Shown: positions 1 through 11,652 of the stretch, piece by piece | Numbering within the stretch: position 1 is the first letter of the stretch | How the letters are laid out: each line of letters begins with the position of its first letter | Assembly (NCBI GenBank): GCA_019426215.1 | Contig: CM033400.1 | Location: 11,888,568-11,952,567 of the forward strand | DNA: 64,000 nucleotides | From: Buddleja alternifolia | Taxonomy: Eukaryota; Streptophyta; Magnoliopsida; Lamiales; Scrophulariaceae | Direction: 5' to 3' | The notes under the pieces: model-generated | What the model was told of the DNA's origin: nothing | Database searches by the model: none | What the model saw: the letters and a program-made list of their open reading frames with translations, nothing else | Translations under genes and position numbers: made by a program

Positions 1-503
1 GGGTATTATGGTAATTAATCTACCATTGACTCGGGCCGGGGCACTACCCATAAATCGAGTCCGCGGTTATTATAATAGACAAGCCCATAGGGCCGGCAGC
101 CCATTGTGAATATGGGCCGCTATGTTCATGAGGCTATAAAAGAAGAAAGACTATTTTAATATAAAATAGCCAGGTATTGAGTTCAATAAATAGGCAAATG
201 GGCCAATGGTCAAGCCCTGACCCCTAGCTCACCATCAGCCCTATATATACCCCAAAGGTGCTGATGACAATCATTATCTACTCTCTCAGAAAAAAATCAT
301 TGGCTACTTCTGAGAGTAATTCCACCATAAAACTACGAACTGATTTGATCCCATTACATGGGGTACGTAGGCAGTTCGCAAAACAACGAGTACAGTCTAT
401 ACATAATACAACCTTAACCTAGTTTGTCGTGTGTTGGACCGGATTCCCTCTCCACGTAGTAAATCACATGATACTATCTGATTGACAAATTTTACCCATA
501 TCA
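1..503 (+). repeat. 5' LTR of the non-autonomous element (left end outside window)
   Basis: Aligns along its length with 5074-5600, starting about 24 bases into the LTR. It ends CCCATATCA where the right copy ends CCCACATCA. The two LTRs differ at many scattered positions, so the insertion is not recent. Confidence 0.85.
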
Positions 504-506
504 GTT

Positions 507-523
507 TGGTGCCGTCTGTGGGA
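507..523 (+). other. Primer-binding site
   Basis: The sequence TGGTGCCGTCTGTGGGA lies three bases after the LTR end. It is close to the TGGCGCCGTCTGTGGG type found in Tat/Retand-like plant Gypsy elements (family knowledge, not checked against a tRNA list). Confidence 0.65.
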
Positions 524-543
524 CAGTGCTCCAACTACTGAGT

Positions 544-846
544 ATGCAAACTAGGTCCCAAGCATGTACCACAGGTGATAGGACGACTAGAAACAATCAA
601 CCAGCAGCGGGCGATGAAGTCCCTAACCCAACGCCTAAAAATCTGCTAGGCGTTCAAGTCGGTGGAGAAGGTCCTCCGAACGGGCAGGCTGATGGCGGAG
701 GTCCTGAAATATCACCCCCGACGAATGAGCAAAACGTGCCTCCAGTAACACCAACAGCGATTGCACTACCTACAACTAGAGTGTTTGAGATCACTGACAA
801 AATTTTCAACCCCTGTACGAACAGGGGAAGCCATCGACGATGTTAA
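544..846 (+). pseudogene. Short gag N-terminus remnant
   Basis: An open frame of 100 codons starts at the first ATG after the primer site, beginning MQTRSQA. It is rich in Gly, Pro, Asn and Gln, as is usual for the disordered N-terminus of plant Gypsy gag proteins. The frame stops at 846, and no capsid core, zinc knuckle or pol follows, so it is a leftover rather than a working gag. It could also be a chance frame in a leader; its position directly after the primer site favours gag. Confidence 0.45.
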
Positions 847-1299
847 GGTAGCAAGAGACGCTAACGACTTAAAAAAGCCGGTAAGTCGCCTTCGGTGAGT
901 CAGCCCCTGTAAGTCGACCTAGGTAAAAATAAGATACAAGCAAGGGCGCGAAAATTGGAGAAGGGCGCTCCAGGACTGGAAGCTAGCATGAGAGAGCCAC
1001 CCCTTGAGGATATTCCCTAACTTAAAAAGCTACTATGCCTAATAGGGAACCAAGAGGTACCAAGAAAAAGTTAGTTTATTTTATGCTTTGAATTTTTGCT
1101 TCTCTTGGACTACTATCTAGTTGGCCACAAGCCAAACGCCTAAGGTGCCTTTGAGCGCCTCCTTCTATGTCACTATGCATGTTGAACATCACATGTGTAT
1201 ATGGCAGTACACGTTTGTAATACGATGAATGTTGAATGACTTAACACACTCCTAAGTGCTTCTCAAAACTAGTGTTTCTGACTGAGCCCAAAAATCAAT

Positions 1300-3170
1300 T
1301 CATACAAGGCCCCCTCTAGAGGCCAATATAGGTGGCAAGATGAAAGCTCTCACCGAACTCACGAAGTTTCGGTTGAGGCCCTATTGCTTACCTTATAACC
1401 CTTCCAGGAGTATAAGAAAGAGGTTGAGACTCTAATAAACTAGAAGCCCCCCTCCTTCAATACAAAATATGCTCCGGATCGAGGTTATACATAACAACCT
1501 ACTATTAAAAATGATGGTTCATTCACAGAAAAAATGACAATAGCTCATAATAAATCATCCCATTAAAGCCTTACTCCTAAATGTTTTACTCATGGCAAAG
1601 GCATTAAGGAGTGGGGAACAAGGAGGTGCCCATGTGCAACCCCCGTACACTTAGCATTGATGTTTGGGTATTTCTGAACTTTCGCTATCTATCTGTTAAG
1701 TGCGAAGAGACACCTTTCTCATTATATTGGGGTATATGTTAGTTTTATTTGATAACGTGCTAGCATATCATATGAATGTGTATGACGTTACTGAACGGGT
1801 GATTTAACAAAACCCAAAAAAATGCTCCTCAGGACCAATGATTCCAACCGAAGCTATTCACAAAACCTAAGGCCCCTTCAGAGGCTAATATAGGTGGAGT
1901 AACAAAAGTCCCCCGAAATGATGAAAACTCGGTTGAGGCTGGCCCACATTATATTCCTTCCAGTAGCACCGAGAGGGAATGAGGTTTGTAAAACTACCCT
2001 CCCTCCAATATGAACTCTGGACCGAGATTATATCAATACGGCTAGTGTGATAATTCACCTCATGCCACCAATGAATAGCGCGTGGCTATTCAAGCCTCAT
2101 AAAAAAAATTCTATGTATAGAAAACTCCTAAAGAGTGGGGGGCACTATAATTCTAAAAATTGGATGTTGGCTTGCAAACGTGCGCAACCAATAGTACCAA
2201 AACTAATGACCCCCCCGCCCCTCCACGCATACAAAAATTGAGGCAAGGTCATGTCATGAAATACCCACACTATATTGCTATACCTTTAGTAGTTTTAATT
2301 GCTATCATAGGGTAGCGAGACACTTAATACGCTTGCTGTCATTCGCCAACATAGTTGAAAAAGAAATATATCAATATGACCCCTTGGAGCTAAAAACCCC
2401 AAATAGAGGCATTATCCAATAATCTGTGACCCCATTAGAGGTCAATATAGGTAGAACAACAAAAATCCCCCGAGCTACCAAAAGCTCGAACGAGGATGGT
2501 CCACCTAATAATCCTTCCAGCAATACCGAGAGGGGTTGAGGCTCCACAAGCGAAGGATCTCCCCCTTCCCACTAAGGTTCTAGATCGAGGTTATACAAAA
2601 ATAATTAAAGTGATGATCATTGTCGCACTAAAACTAAAACACAAGCGACAACTTGAGCCCCCAAAAATAGCATGGCCAGTAAAAATAGCGGCACTAAACA
2701 TGCCACTCATGCAAAGGCATGAATAAAGGGTTAAATCAAGCTCGAAGTTAACCCTTCGCTACCAAAAGATAACATCTACCTCATACGTATCTTACTCCTT
2801 CAGGTGTTTCTCACAGAAAAACACTAAGGAGTGGGGGCAGGGAACCTACTTGGTCCATCCACCAAACTAAACCATAAGGGTAGGAAAAAAGAAAAGAAAA
2901 AGTAAGACGCACTCAAAGTTATGCTAAGCTATGATAAGACGAAAGCATCAAGCGAAAAGTAGTCTTACAAAGCACAAATAAATGAAAGTCTTAAAGGCTA
3001 ACAAGAACAACGTATCAACCCTTTGGAACTAAAAGTGTCCAATTGAGGCTGTATTTAATAGCTCACAACTCCATTAGAGGTCAATATAGATGGAATAGTG
3101 AAAGGCCCTCGAGCTAGCAAAGGCTCAAATGATGCTTTTCCACCTTATAATCCTTTCTGAGGCTCCATAG
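1300..3170 (+). repeat. Degenerate internal tandem repeat, units of about 560-640 bp
   Basis: A recognisable block (GAGGCCAATATAGGTGG followed by CCCCGAGCT-type and GGTTGAGGC-type words) recurs near 1321, 1883, 2440 and 3079. Each of the first three units also carries a G-rich word like the terminal polypurine tract (AAGGAGTGGGG near 1606, 2131 and 2826). Spacing is 557-639 bp. No coding potential was seen in the units. Confidence 0.7.
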
Positions 3171-3469
3171 AAAACGTGCCATGAGCACAGTAATGCCACC
3201 ATTGGCGTCTATTGGCATTACATGGTGCTAACAAGTAACGCCACCTTTGGCACCCCGACAAAGCTCACGTGGCAACAGGCTTAGAAAAATAAAATATTTA
3301 CTCAAAGCCTATGAAGGGCCAATGAGTAGTTCACAAATGTGCTATATGCTAAATCAAAAGCAAAATATTTTCACAAGTCAAAAAGGACCAACAAAAACCA
3401 AAAGGGCTAAGCCGACTTCGACGTCGCTGCCTGAACCATAGCCCTGAGCACATCATGCCACAGAGGGCA

Positions 3470-3680
3470 AACTTGATGCTTCGCGGCCGTGAGGCACATC
3501 TCACCTTGTGGCCTAGCTGTGAGGCACCATTCCTCGAGGTCGAGCTGCGAGGTACCGCGCCTCATGGCCCTCCGCGAGGCACACCTCGCCTCACGGCCTA
3601 GCAGCGAGGTACGATGCTTCGGGCCCCGACCACGAGGCCAAGTCCTCGGGGTAGTCACCCGGCTTCTCCCACTCGGAATG
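3470..3680. repeat. GC-rich degenerate short repeats
   Basis: Words such as GCGAGGCACACCTCGCC and GAGGTACC recur on both strands over about 200 bp, making the stretch GC-rich and partly self-complementary. Open frames here exist on both strands only because of the base composition. Confidence 0.5.
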
Positions 3681-4254
3681 TGAGGCTTAACGCCCCCAAT
3701 TGAAGAGTCATATTTGTCCTAAACACTAATGACCCTGAAGAAAAATGCTTAACGAAAGCGAAGAGGTCACAAAATAAAGCAATTAAGTGTTGGCGAAAAA
3801 ACAAGCCATTTCTCACACTACTAGCATGACATTATGAAATAAGGAGCAAGTACTAAGAATCCCAAATTTACCTTGGTCAACTTGGCTTCCACCCATGGTT
3901 GGCTAAGGGAGTGAGATCTTAGAGAGAGAAAAATTCTAAGAGAAAGTTTTTTGAGAAAGTGAGGATATGAAAGGGTGTGAGAGTGAAAGCTACCAACCCA
4001 CCTATACTTAGATAAAAGTAGGTGGGGAGCTTTTAAAACCTCTAATCTTGTGTCTCCCTCGCCCACCTGCGGGTGTTCGTTATTGACTGTTCTCTTGTGG
4101 AGGGACTTTCCTACCTAAAGGGAAAGAGAAATTTGACATGTGGTTCTACCTACTTCATGGGTGTTATATAAAATAACATCCAACAAGAGCAAAAGGCCAT
4201 AGGAAATAAATCTAACACTACAATAAGGGGAAAAAAACCACCACACCTAGAGGC

Positions 4255-4385
4255 CAAGAACTTTGCTCCCTCATTTTGAGGCAAAGGACCTAGCCCACTT
4301 GCCTCGCAGCGAAGGGCCTTGCCCCTTCACCTCTAGGCAAGAGACCTTGCCCCTACACCTCAGGGCAAAGGCCCATGTAATGAAT
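4255..4385 (+). repeat. Short degenerate repeats in the element body
   Basis: The word GAGGCAAAGGACCTTGCCCC and close variants recur about every 35-40 bases, roughly three times. Confidence 0.45.
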
Positions 4386-4767
4386 TTCAAGTCCCTTCCA
4401 GAGTGAAAATTCCCGGATTGAGGTAAAAAATTCTAGGCCCCCTTCGGGATGCTGAAACCACGGATAGAGGCCTCAAAATTCTAAGTCTCCTCCGAGATGA
4501 CAAGCTTCCTATGAGCGAGGCGCAAGCCTCCCCTTAGGCCAGGCATGCACCCCCTCTTTATGAGGCACATCTAACAAATAAAGCTGTACTTGAACAACAT
4601 CTCACCAACTAAAATTCTTCTAAAGTGCCTTGTCAGCTAACTTAATAACCCCTCTGAGGTTATTAGTCAAGTGGGGCAGAGATTCATAACTTAAGAGCCC
4701 CCCCTAAGACATGAAATGCATACCCAAATCAAAAATACCTCGCACACTTAGGCATTGCAAGGTATCT

Positions 4768-4898
4768 GACCTCGAGGCGCTCAACCTTAAGACATCCGGC
4801 CTCGCGACGCTCAACGCCGAGGCATCCGACCTCATGGCGCTCGACCTCGAGGAATCCGGCCTCGCGGCACTCGACCCCGAGGCATCAGACCTCAAGGT
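4768..4898 (+). repeat. 30-bp minisatellite, about 4.3 units
   Basis: Imperfect 30-base units of the form GACCTCGAGGCGCTCAACCT plus ten bases recur in register. Because 30 is a multiple of three, open frames of about 90 codons appear on both strands; they are not taken as genes. Confidence 0.75.
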
Positions 4899-5054
4899 AG
4901 TTATGGGTGCTGCCTTAAGTCGACACCTAAATTGTCTCGAGATAACACTTAAGATGTCCCCCTTCAATAGGGTGACTCGTTAGACCCCCCGAGGCGACAA
5001 AGCTTGCCATACACCCATATATATTTCTACTCTTGGGTATCCTATACGGTATAC

Positions 5055-5073
5055 CCAGGAGTGGGGGGCATTA
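5055..5073 (+). other. Polypurine tract
   Basis: CAGGAGTGGGGGGCATTA sits directly before the TGATGTG start of the right LTR. It is the expected position for second-strand priming, and the same G-rich word recurs inside the element. Confidence 0.65.
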
Positions 5074-5600
5074 TGATGTGCACCAAAAATGTATAGGGGA
5101 ATTATGGTAATTAATCTACCCCTCACTCGAGCCGGGGCACTACCCATAGATCGAGTCCGCAGTTATTATGATAGTTAAGCCCATAGGGCCTGCAACCCAT
5201 TGTGAATATGGGCCGTTATGTTCACGAGGCTATAAAAGAAGAAAGGCTATTATAATATAAAATAGCAAGCAATTGGGTTCAATAAATAGGCAAATGGACC
5301 AATGGTCAAGCCCTGACCCATAGCTCACTATCAGCATTATATATACCCTAAAGGTGCTGATGACAATCATTATCTACTTTCTCAGAAAAAATCCACTGGC
5401 TACTTTTGAGAGTAATTCCACCATAGAACTACGAACTAACTTGATCCCATTACATCGGGTACGTAGGCAGCTCGCACAACAGCGAGTACAGTCTATACAT
5501 AATACAACCCCCAACCTAGTTTGTCGTGTGTTGGTCCGAATTCCTTCCCCACGTGGTAAATCACATGATATTATCTGACTGATAAATTTTACCCACATCA
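5074..5600 (+). repeat. 3' LTR of the non-autonomous element
   Basis: A 527-bp LTR from TGATGTG to CACATCA, matching 1-503. The flanking five bases on the right are TGCTT; the partner copy would lie left of the window. Confidence 0.85.
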
Positions 5601-5624
5601 TGCTTATTTTAAATAATCATAATT

Positions 5625-5815
5625 ATTTGTGACTACCAACAAGTGGTTGGTGTGAGTGACTCGGTACTCTAACCCCTTAAGCAAAGGTCAAGTGTTTGAT
5701 TCCTTGTGGATGAAGTTCTACTTATTGGGACCACTTTACCCCTTTGTGGGCCGACCCGGTGTGAACAGGATTACCTTGGCCCAAAATGGAGGAGTTTATT
5801 CATGATTGATTGACT
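5625..5815 (+). mobile_element. tRNA-derived SINE
   Basis: A box-A-like segment (AGTGGTTGGTGTGAG) and a box-B-like segment (GGTCAAGTGTTTGATTCC) lie about 45 bases apart, as in RNA polymerase III promoters of tRNA-derived SINEs. The tail includes TGTGGGCCGACCCGGTG, a block I associate with widespread eudicot SINEs (family knowledge). Ends are approximate and no clear target duplication was found. Confidence 0.65.
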
Positions 5816-6294
5816 TTATATGGATTTTTCTAAATGAAATATTGCGATTGTCAAGGTCACCATAATATTCTAAGAATTGTAATCCATATGCCAAACACTT
5901 GACAATATGTGAAAACGGTTGTTAAAAAGTGAGGAGTCCATTTTCTTGATGTTTTATCTTTGTTAACTAAGTCAATTAATGCTATTGCCTAGATGAATTA
6001 CAAAGAAATCAATTACCCAATAAAAGAAAGGAAACTTAGAATGAAATCCCTCAAGCTTAATTCGCATTATGAATTAATGCCTAGCCATAAAAATGTATGA
6101 TTTACTCCCCATATCTAATTAAGAATTTGTCCTAACTCCCTACCCACTTAAATTGACTAAAATACCTTCATCCATTTTTATCATCTTCTTCTTCCTCACA
6201 ACCCGATTCTCTAACCTCCCATACAACTCATCTCTCTTCCCACACAAACCTGATTACATGGGCTTTTCTGGAGACAGGAATTGTTCGAGGGTGA
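5816..6294. other. No feature seen
   Basis: AT-rich unique-looking sequence. The one short open frame near 6153 has no recognisable similarity and overlaps the start of the next LTR. Confidence 0.5.
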
Positions 6295-8035
6295 TATTGG
6301 GAAACATACATGTAGCTCGATTAAGCACAGCGAAAAATTAAAATTTTAGTTTCTAAGATTTAAACATGCGAGTTTATTAATCCTACGGGCTTATCACATA
6401 TCATAGGCTTGCGCATTTATACACTAGTTATTTAAAATTTAAATAAAGAAGATCTTACCTTATTCGATTTTTCGTAAAAATCGAAGAATTTCTTCTTCCT
6501 TAATGTAAGCTCCCTTGCTTGCTCCTCATTCCTTGAATCCACCGACTCGTTCTTTTCTTTGATGAAGATTGCGAATTGCTCCACCAAAATTCACCCTTGC
6601 TCGGATTCTCGATTCATTTCAGAGACCCAAGTGTTTCTCCTCTAAAGTTGATCCACACACCTGATACCCACTCGTTTATAATCTTTAGCTAGGTTGATCT
6701 ATAAATATTTATTCTAACTCTAAGGAATAGTGTATGGGATTAAGATGAAAGCACAAATTACTTCTCTAAGTATTTTTGGAAGAATTCTTAAATTCAAGAT
6801 CTTGATGAATAATCAAGAACTTAAGAACACTATATGAAAGAGAGAGAGAAACGATTTTCTATGCAAGGAATGGAAATTTTTGGCTTGTAAAAGTCATACT
6901 ATTTTCAATCCCTACTAGTCCTATTTATTGAAGTAAGTTCTTGCAATTCTTTCCCATGTAGAACTCTTCTACATTAAATTTTTTTCATGTAGGAATAGAA
7001 GACTAATTGATTTTCAAATAGAACTCTTCTATTTTAATTAATTTTCTCTCTCTCCAAGAAATCTTATTTCCTTCTGGAAGAAAATTAATTAAACTCCTTT
7101 AGTTATTTTTCTTCCACCAAATTTTCGACCAAGGCTATAAAATAAGCCTTTTAATAATTAATCCAGCATACTTGATTAATTAAAAGTCATTTCCAATTAA
7201 TTAAATAATTTCTAGACTCAAGCTTAATTAAATTGATCTTATCATCAACTTTAATTTATTCATTTATCCAACACTTGAATAAATAAAAGTCTTAATTAAT
7301 TAATCGAATTAATTAATGTATTGATTCAACTACTTTGAATTAAATTTCCTTAGCTAAGAAATGTATTTGTCCGAGTATTATGTGTGACCCTTTAGGTTCA
7401 CCAACATACTAGTAGTGGGTTCATAATATTTATGATTTAATTTGAACAATTAAATTTTCTTGATTAATTAAACACTTTTAATTAACCATCTTATTATTTA
7501 ATCTCTATTAAATATAAAATACCCATGAATCAAAGAAAAGTTTCTAACTACTTATCTTGAAGACCTAGATGTAGGCGATTCAAAGTGAACCTTTCCAATG
7601 GCGCATTCCTTGCAAGTGAGATTCTTCCATCAACTAATTTTGCAATTGAATTAAGGATCGAGGAATCTTATTGGTCGAGATCCTTATAAATTCAATCTTA
7701 ATAATTCAAGTGTGTTTGACTTGTGATTAATTGATTCAAGAAACTCATTTTTTAATTAGTTACTTACTTCCCTTGGCCAAGGACTAACTCAGTTAAACCA
7801 CTCAGAATATTATAGAAAATTCACTTGTTCATCTAGACAAATGATGGATACTTTGTTGTCAACACCAACCTCAATATACGAGTCACTGCACCCAATCACC
7901 AGTTCATATGTGTCCTTGTAAAAGAACTGGCACAGGAGTCAAAGAGCAGTGAGTCAATAAACAAGATTACTATGATGACTCAAGTCAAAAAATTAATCTT
8001 GCACTATCGTGATTAAGAAACTCCTAATTCGACAT
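6295..8035. repeat. Truncated long LTR, family E (copy E1)
   Basis: Aligns collinearly with 61209-62860, from TATTGGGAAACATACATG (E2 has TGTTGGGAAATATACATG) to AATTCGACAT. It is broken at 8035 by Copia element A. The last 430 bases present in E2 are missing here and do not reappear in the window. The motif complementary to the GCTGCG block seen near LTR 3' ends lies near the left end, so the element may be on the minus strand. Confidence 0.8.
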
Positions 8036-9312
8036 TGTTAGGAAATTTCATGTTAGCTTTTTTGATGATGACAAGATAGGTTTCATGTTAGACCCCAAAG
8101 ATTACGTAAGTGTATCTTTCTTAGAAGATGTTTAAGCGTTTAACAAGTTATCGAGTTGTAATTTTTTAGACTAGGCTTGTGATTTTTATCTTTGTAGATT
8201 TTAGACTAAGTATTGGATACTAAATCGCTGATAGAATTTTAGGTGAGTCTATCAGAGATGAAGTTGAAAATTAGTGTCTGAAGCCAAGCGAAGGTGAAGA
8301 TTCTGTCTTAAGCGACTGCCAATCGCTAAGGACATTTCAGGAATTATGAATCAAGTGCTTAAAGCCATCAAGTGGTCAAATGATCAGATTCACCTGAAAT
8401 AAATTTCAAAGCTATTATGGACTTAAATACAATCATCAACGGGCATTTGTTTCCAACGATAAATAAATTCAAAAGCATTAAATGATTGATAAGAGCATTA
8501 AATGAGATAAGGATGAATTGCATACAGAGCAAGCCACCCTATTGGCTAAGACTGTCAGTGTTTCAAAGTTCATACCTGCCACATCAAATCGTGCAGTAGA
8601 ATTTTAGGAATGTCAGAAAAAGGTACTACTCACTCTCTACGTGAGAGGAACGCGCTTGCATGTGTCCAACAAACAAATATTAAGAAATGCCTATAAATAG
8701 CACTTTCCAACCAACCCTAAATACACACACATTCACACAAGAATTCGCTCAAAACTTTGCTAAAATCAGTCCAAGAAAAGCTTACAAAACTCCATATTCT
8801 ACTGGAGCTGAAGTCTGTGTGATCAAGGAGTTCAAGATCGTCTTCCTTTCATCCTCTATTTTGTAGAAGCCTCCGTGTGATCCTTCGATAATCATTCTAG
8901 CGGATTTCCTCCGAGTGCAAAGGAGAAGAAGGATGTAGTTGAGATTACATCACCCAGTGAACCATTCATATCTTGTGTCATTTTATTGTTCTATTGCTTT
9001 ACTTTATTATTTGAATCATATCATTAATATATTTTAAAACGGTTAAGTGACTATTTGGCTAAAAGAATGCTAAGCATTAAAATCAATGCCGCTATGCTAA
9101 CCCTGATTAAGCGATCTAAGCATTACCCTACTTTGATAACTGCTGAAATCACTAAGTCTAAGTTATTTATCCTTTAGCGCTTGACCTAGCGCTTTGCTTT
9201 CTAAGCGTTCAAATTCTTAAAAGTGATACGAAATTTTTTGAAGTAAAAAAAAAGTTCAAGGTCTATTCAACCCCTCCTTCTGGACCCTTTCGTATGCCAC
9301 TTGGGACCACCA
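8036..9312 (+). repeat. 5' LTR of Copia A (1277 bp)
   Basis: Starts TGTTAGGAAATTTCATG and ends CTTGGGACCACCA. Similar over its length to the solo LTRs A2, A3 and A4, which are 1.5 kb long, so this copy has internal deletions. Confidence 0.85.
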
Positions 9313-9314
9313 AA

Positions 9315-9326
9315 TGGTATCAGAGT
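9315..9326 (+). other. Primer-binding site of Copia A
   Basis: TGGTATCAGAGT lies two bases after the LTR and matches the usual plant Copia primer site for initiator Met tRNA except at the last base. Confidence 0.8.
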
Positions 9327-9421
9327 GGTTGAAGTAGAAACCGAAGCGTTTCCGAGCGTAACTGCTTGTTTAGATCCATTTTTTCAAAACTTAATCACTT
9401 ACTTTTGAAAAATCTCATGTC

Positions 9422-11106
9422 ATGGCTTTTAACAACACGCTGAAGTTGATTGAGTCAAACTATGAATCATGGAAACTTAGAGCATTTACATATTTATGTT
9501 CATGTGATAATGAAATGTGTGATGTTATTACAGAAGGCCCTATTTAGATTATGAAAGTTATAACTCAACCCCCTGGAGCAACTGAAGCGACTCCAGATGG
9601 ATATGTCGAGAAGACGAAAGTTGCATGGACGCCAGATGATCGAAGAAGAGCGAATTTGGATAATGTTGGATAAAACGCTCTCTACTCAGTGTTGATAGAT
9701 AATGAGGGATTGTTTAACAAAATCAAGCTTTGCAAAACCACAAAGGAAATTTGGGATAAGTTGGCCTCTGTGTGAAGGATCTGCACAGATGATGGAGAAC
9801 AAGCTCTCCATGGCCATGCAGAAATTTGAGCATTTTAAGATGCATCCCAGCGAGATGCTAGATTAATTGGATGAGAGGTTTACATCGCTTGTAATAGAGT
9901 TAGTGTCATTGGATAAAGAATTGACCAATAAGAAAATGGTTAATAAAATTTTTAGAAGTCTTCCAAGTAAGTATCTGATGAAGACTGTAGTGATGAGAGA
10001 ATCTCATATGTTGGATATCATGACTTCAGAGAATGCATTTTCAGAGCTAAGGGCTTTCGAGTTTGAGTTAGGAGAAGTCAACGATACATCGACTTCAGCG
10101 ATTGAATCCGGAGCTTTAATTGCAACTACTAAGAGTAAGGGTAAAGCGACCAGTGAGGTGAAAGCGTCAGAATCAAATGAGGAAAAGGAAATGGCTCTAT
10201 TGGTCAAGAAATTTAAGAAATTTCTGATATATGAAAATAGAAGTTCGAATGGACAGACCTCATTTCAAAACCCTCCCCCAGAACAAGCGCCTCAGTATCA
10301 AGGGCCAGTGTATTTTGCGCCTCAGCCCCCAACGCCAATTCAATATCAAGCGTCTCCGTCTTCAAATCAGAACTAGAATCTCTCAGCGCCAGTGGTTTCC
10401 AAAAGGTTAACAACTGAACAGAAGATGAGAATTAATCTTTGTTATAATTTCAGGAAACAGGGTATTACCACATTAATGCTCTTATTCAAATGTATCTAAG
10501 CCCACAAGGTAAGATCATGGGGATAGAAACCAATTCAGGAGCAACCTTCGTCAACAAGGTTTGCTAGAGTAATCTGAACCATTTTCCGCACCTTAAGAGG
10601 ATTTGGAATCTTCTGATGAAAGCAGCGATGATGAGCCAACTAGTGACTCAACGCTAATTTATCTCATGGCAAGAGATGAAGAAGCGTCTGATGACTCACT
10701 ATATGAGGTATCAACTGAACTGTCTCATTCCCTTTGTTATGAAGAATTACTTGACAAAGTCAATGAATATTAAAAAGATTGTCAAGATGCCGCAAGACTA
10801 TATCAAGAACACATTGATGAGATCTCTGCGATTAAAAGTAATAACGCGACGCTCAAAGCCGAGTTGCTAGTTCAGCAACAGTGCATTGAGAAGAACCAAT
10901 CGTTTGAGGCAGAGATCGCTCAGTTGAAAAGTGATCTTGATACGGTAGTCAAGAGAGAAGCTGAGCTGATCGCTAGACTAGCTAAATCAGAGCAGCTCGT
11001 CTCATCATTATCAAAGGCTTCAAGAAAGCTAGATAATATGACTGAGGTAACCAGAATTTTTGGTGAAAAGTCCGGTTTAGGTTGTGATAAATTCGGTAAT
11101 AAATAA
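9422..11106 (+). pseudogene. Copia A gag, decayed
   Basis: The frame starts at 9422 (MAFNNTLKLIESNYESWKLR), typical of the Copia gag start, but meets a stop within 45 codons and has later stops and shifts. An intact stretch at 9867-10376 carries the gag core (MDERFTSLVIELVSLDKELT, then LVNKI/FRSLPSKY-like text) followed by a Pro/Gln-rich tail. Segment 10864-11106 reads as a heptad-rich coiled coil (LKSDLDTVVKREAELIARL) and ends in a GLGCDKF motif, as in Sirevirus-like gag proteins. No intact CCHC knuckle was found. Not functional. Confidence 0.75.
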
Positions 11107-11652
11107 AAAACGTCTAAGGTTAAGGCAACCAATAAAGGAAAAGGTGTAGCCTTTGTTGAGAAGAGTTCAAACAGTCAAACGCTGAATGAACCAAAAGACA
11201 ATAGTGCGAGGCCAAATGAGAAAGCCAAGGCTAACTCAGGCAAGGGAAAGATGAAAGTGAATGATTCACGAAAGAAGGTTTATCCAAACACTCAGAAGGC
11301 TAAGGAGAAACTTGCAAATATGAATCAAACGCTAAACATCAAGCCCTTATGGTGCACCCTAAGCCAATGCCAAGAAAATACCAGCGTCAATATCCACAAA
11401 GATCAAGGTCATATTATCAATACTATGATGATTATGACTACGATTATGATTATGATTACTATTATGATCAAGGATATTATGATACACCTAAAAATCACAC
11501 ACAACACAAATCGAAATCCAAAAAGGCCGATCCTCCTGCAATGAAGACTAGGCAAATATAGGTTCCAAAATTTTTAATTCAGACTAACTCTACTGATGTT
11601 AAAGGACCCAAATCACAATGAATACTTAAAAAGAATTAGAACTGCCCTTTGA

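Larger units (their letters stand above)
1..5600 (+). mobile_element. Non-autonomous LTR retrotransposon (Gypsy-like primer site)
   Basis: Two related LTRs (1-503 and 5074-5600) bracket an internal region of about 4.5 kb. A primer-binding-type sequence follows the left LTR and a G-rich polypurine tract precedes the right one. The LTR ends are TGATGTG and CACATCA. Apart from a short gag-like N-terminus there is no protease, RT or integrase; the body is degenerate tandem repeats. This matches a large non-autonomous derivative, probably moved by a Gypsy (Tat/Athila-type) relative; that lineage is inferred from the primer site only. The window begins about 24 bases inside the left LTR, so the left target duplication cannot be seen. 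Confidence 0.8.

Noticed and set aside
3407..3683. Overlapping open frames on both strands in a GC-rich stretch
   Set aside because: Explained by stop-poor, self-complementary repeats; no similarity to a known protein.
4704..4983. Open frames of 87-90 codons on both strands
   Set aside because: Produced by the 30-bp minisatellite whose unit is a multiple of three.
5625..5815. Considered as a true tRNA gene
   Set aside because: Box-A and box-B-like segments are present, but a cloverleaf with paired acceptor stem is not; the tail block fits a SINE.
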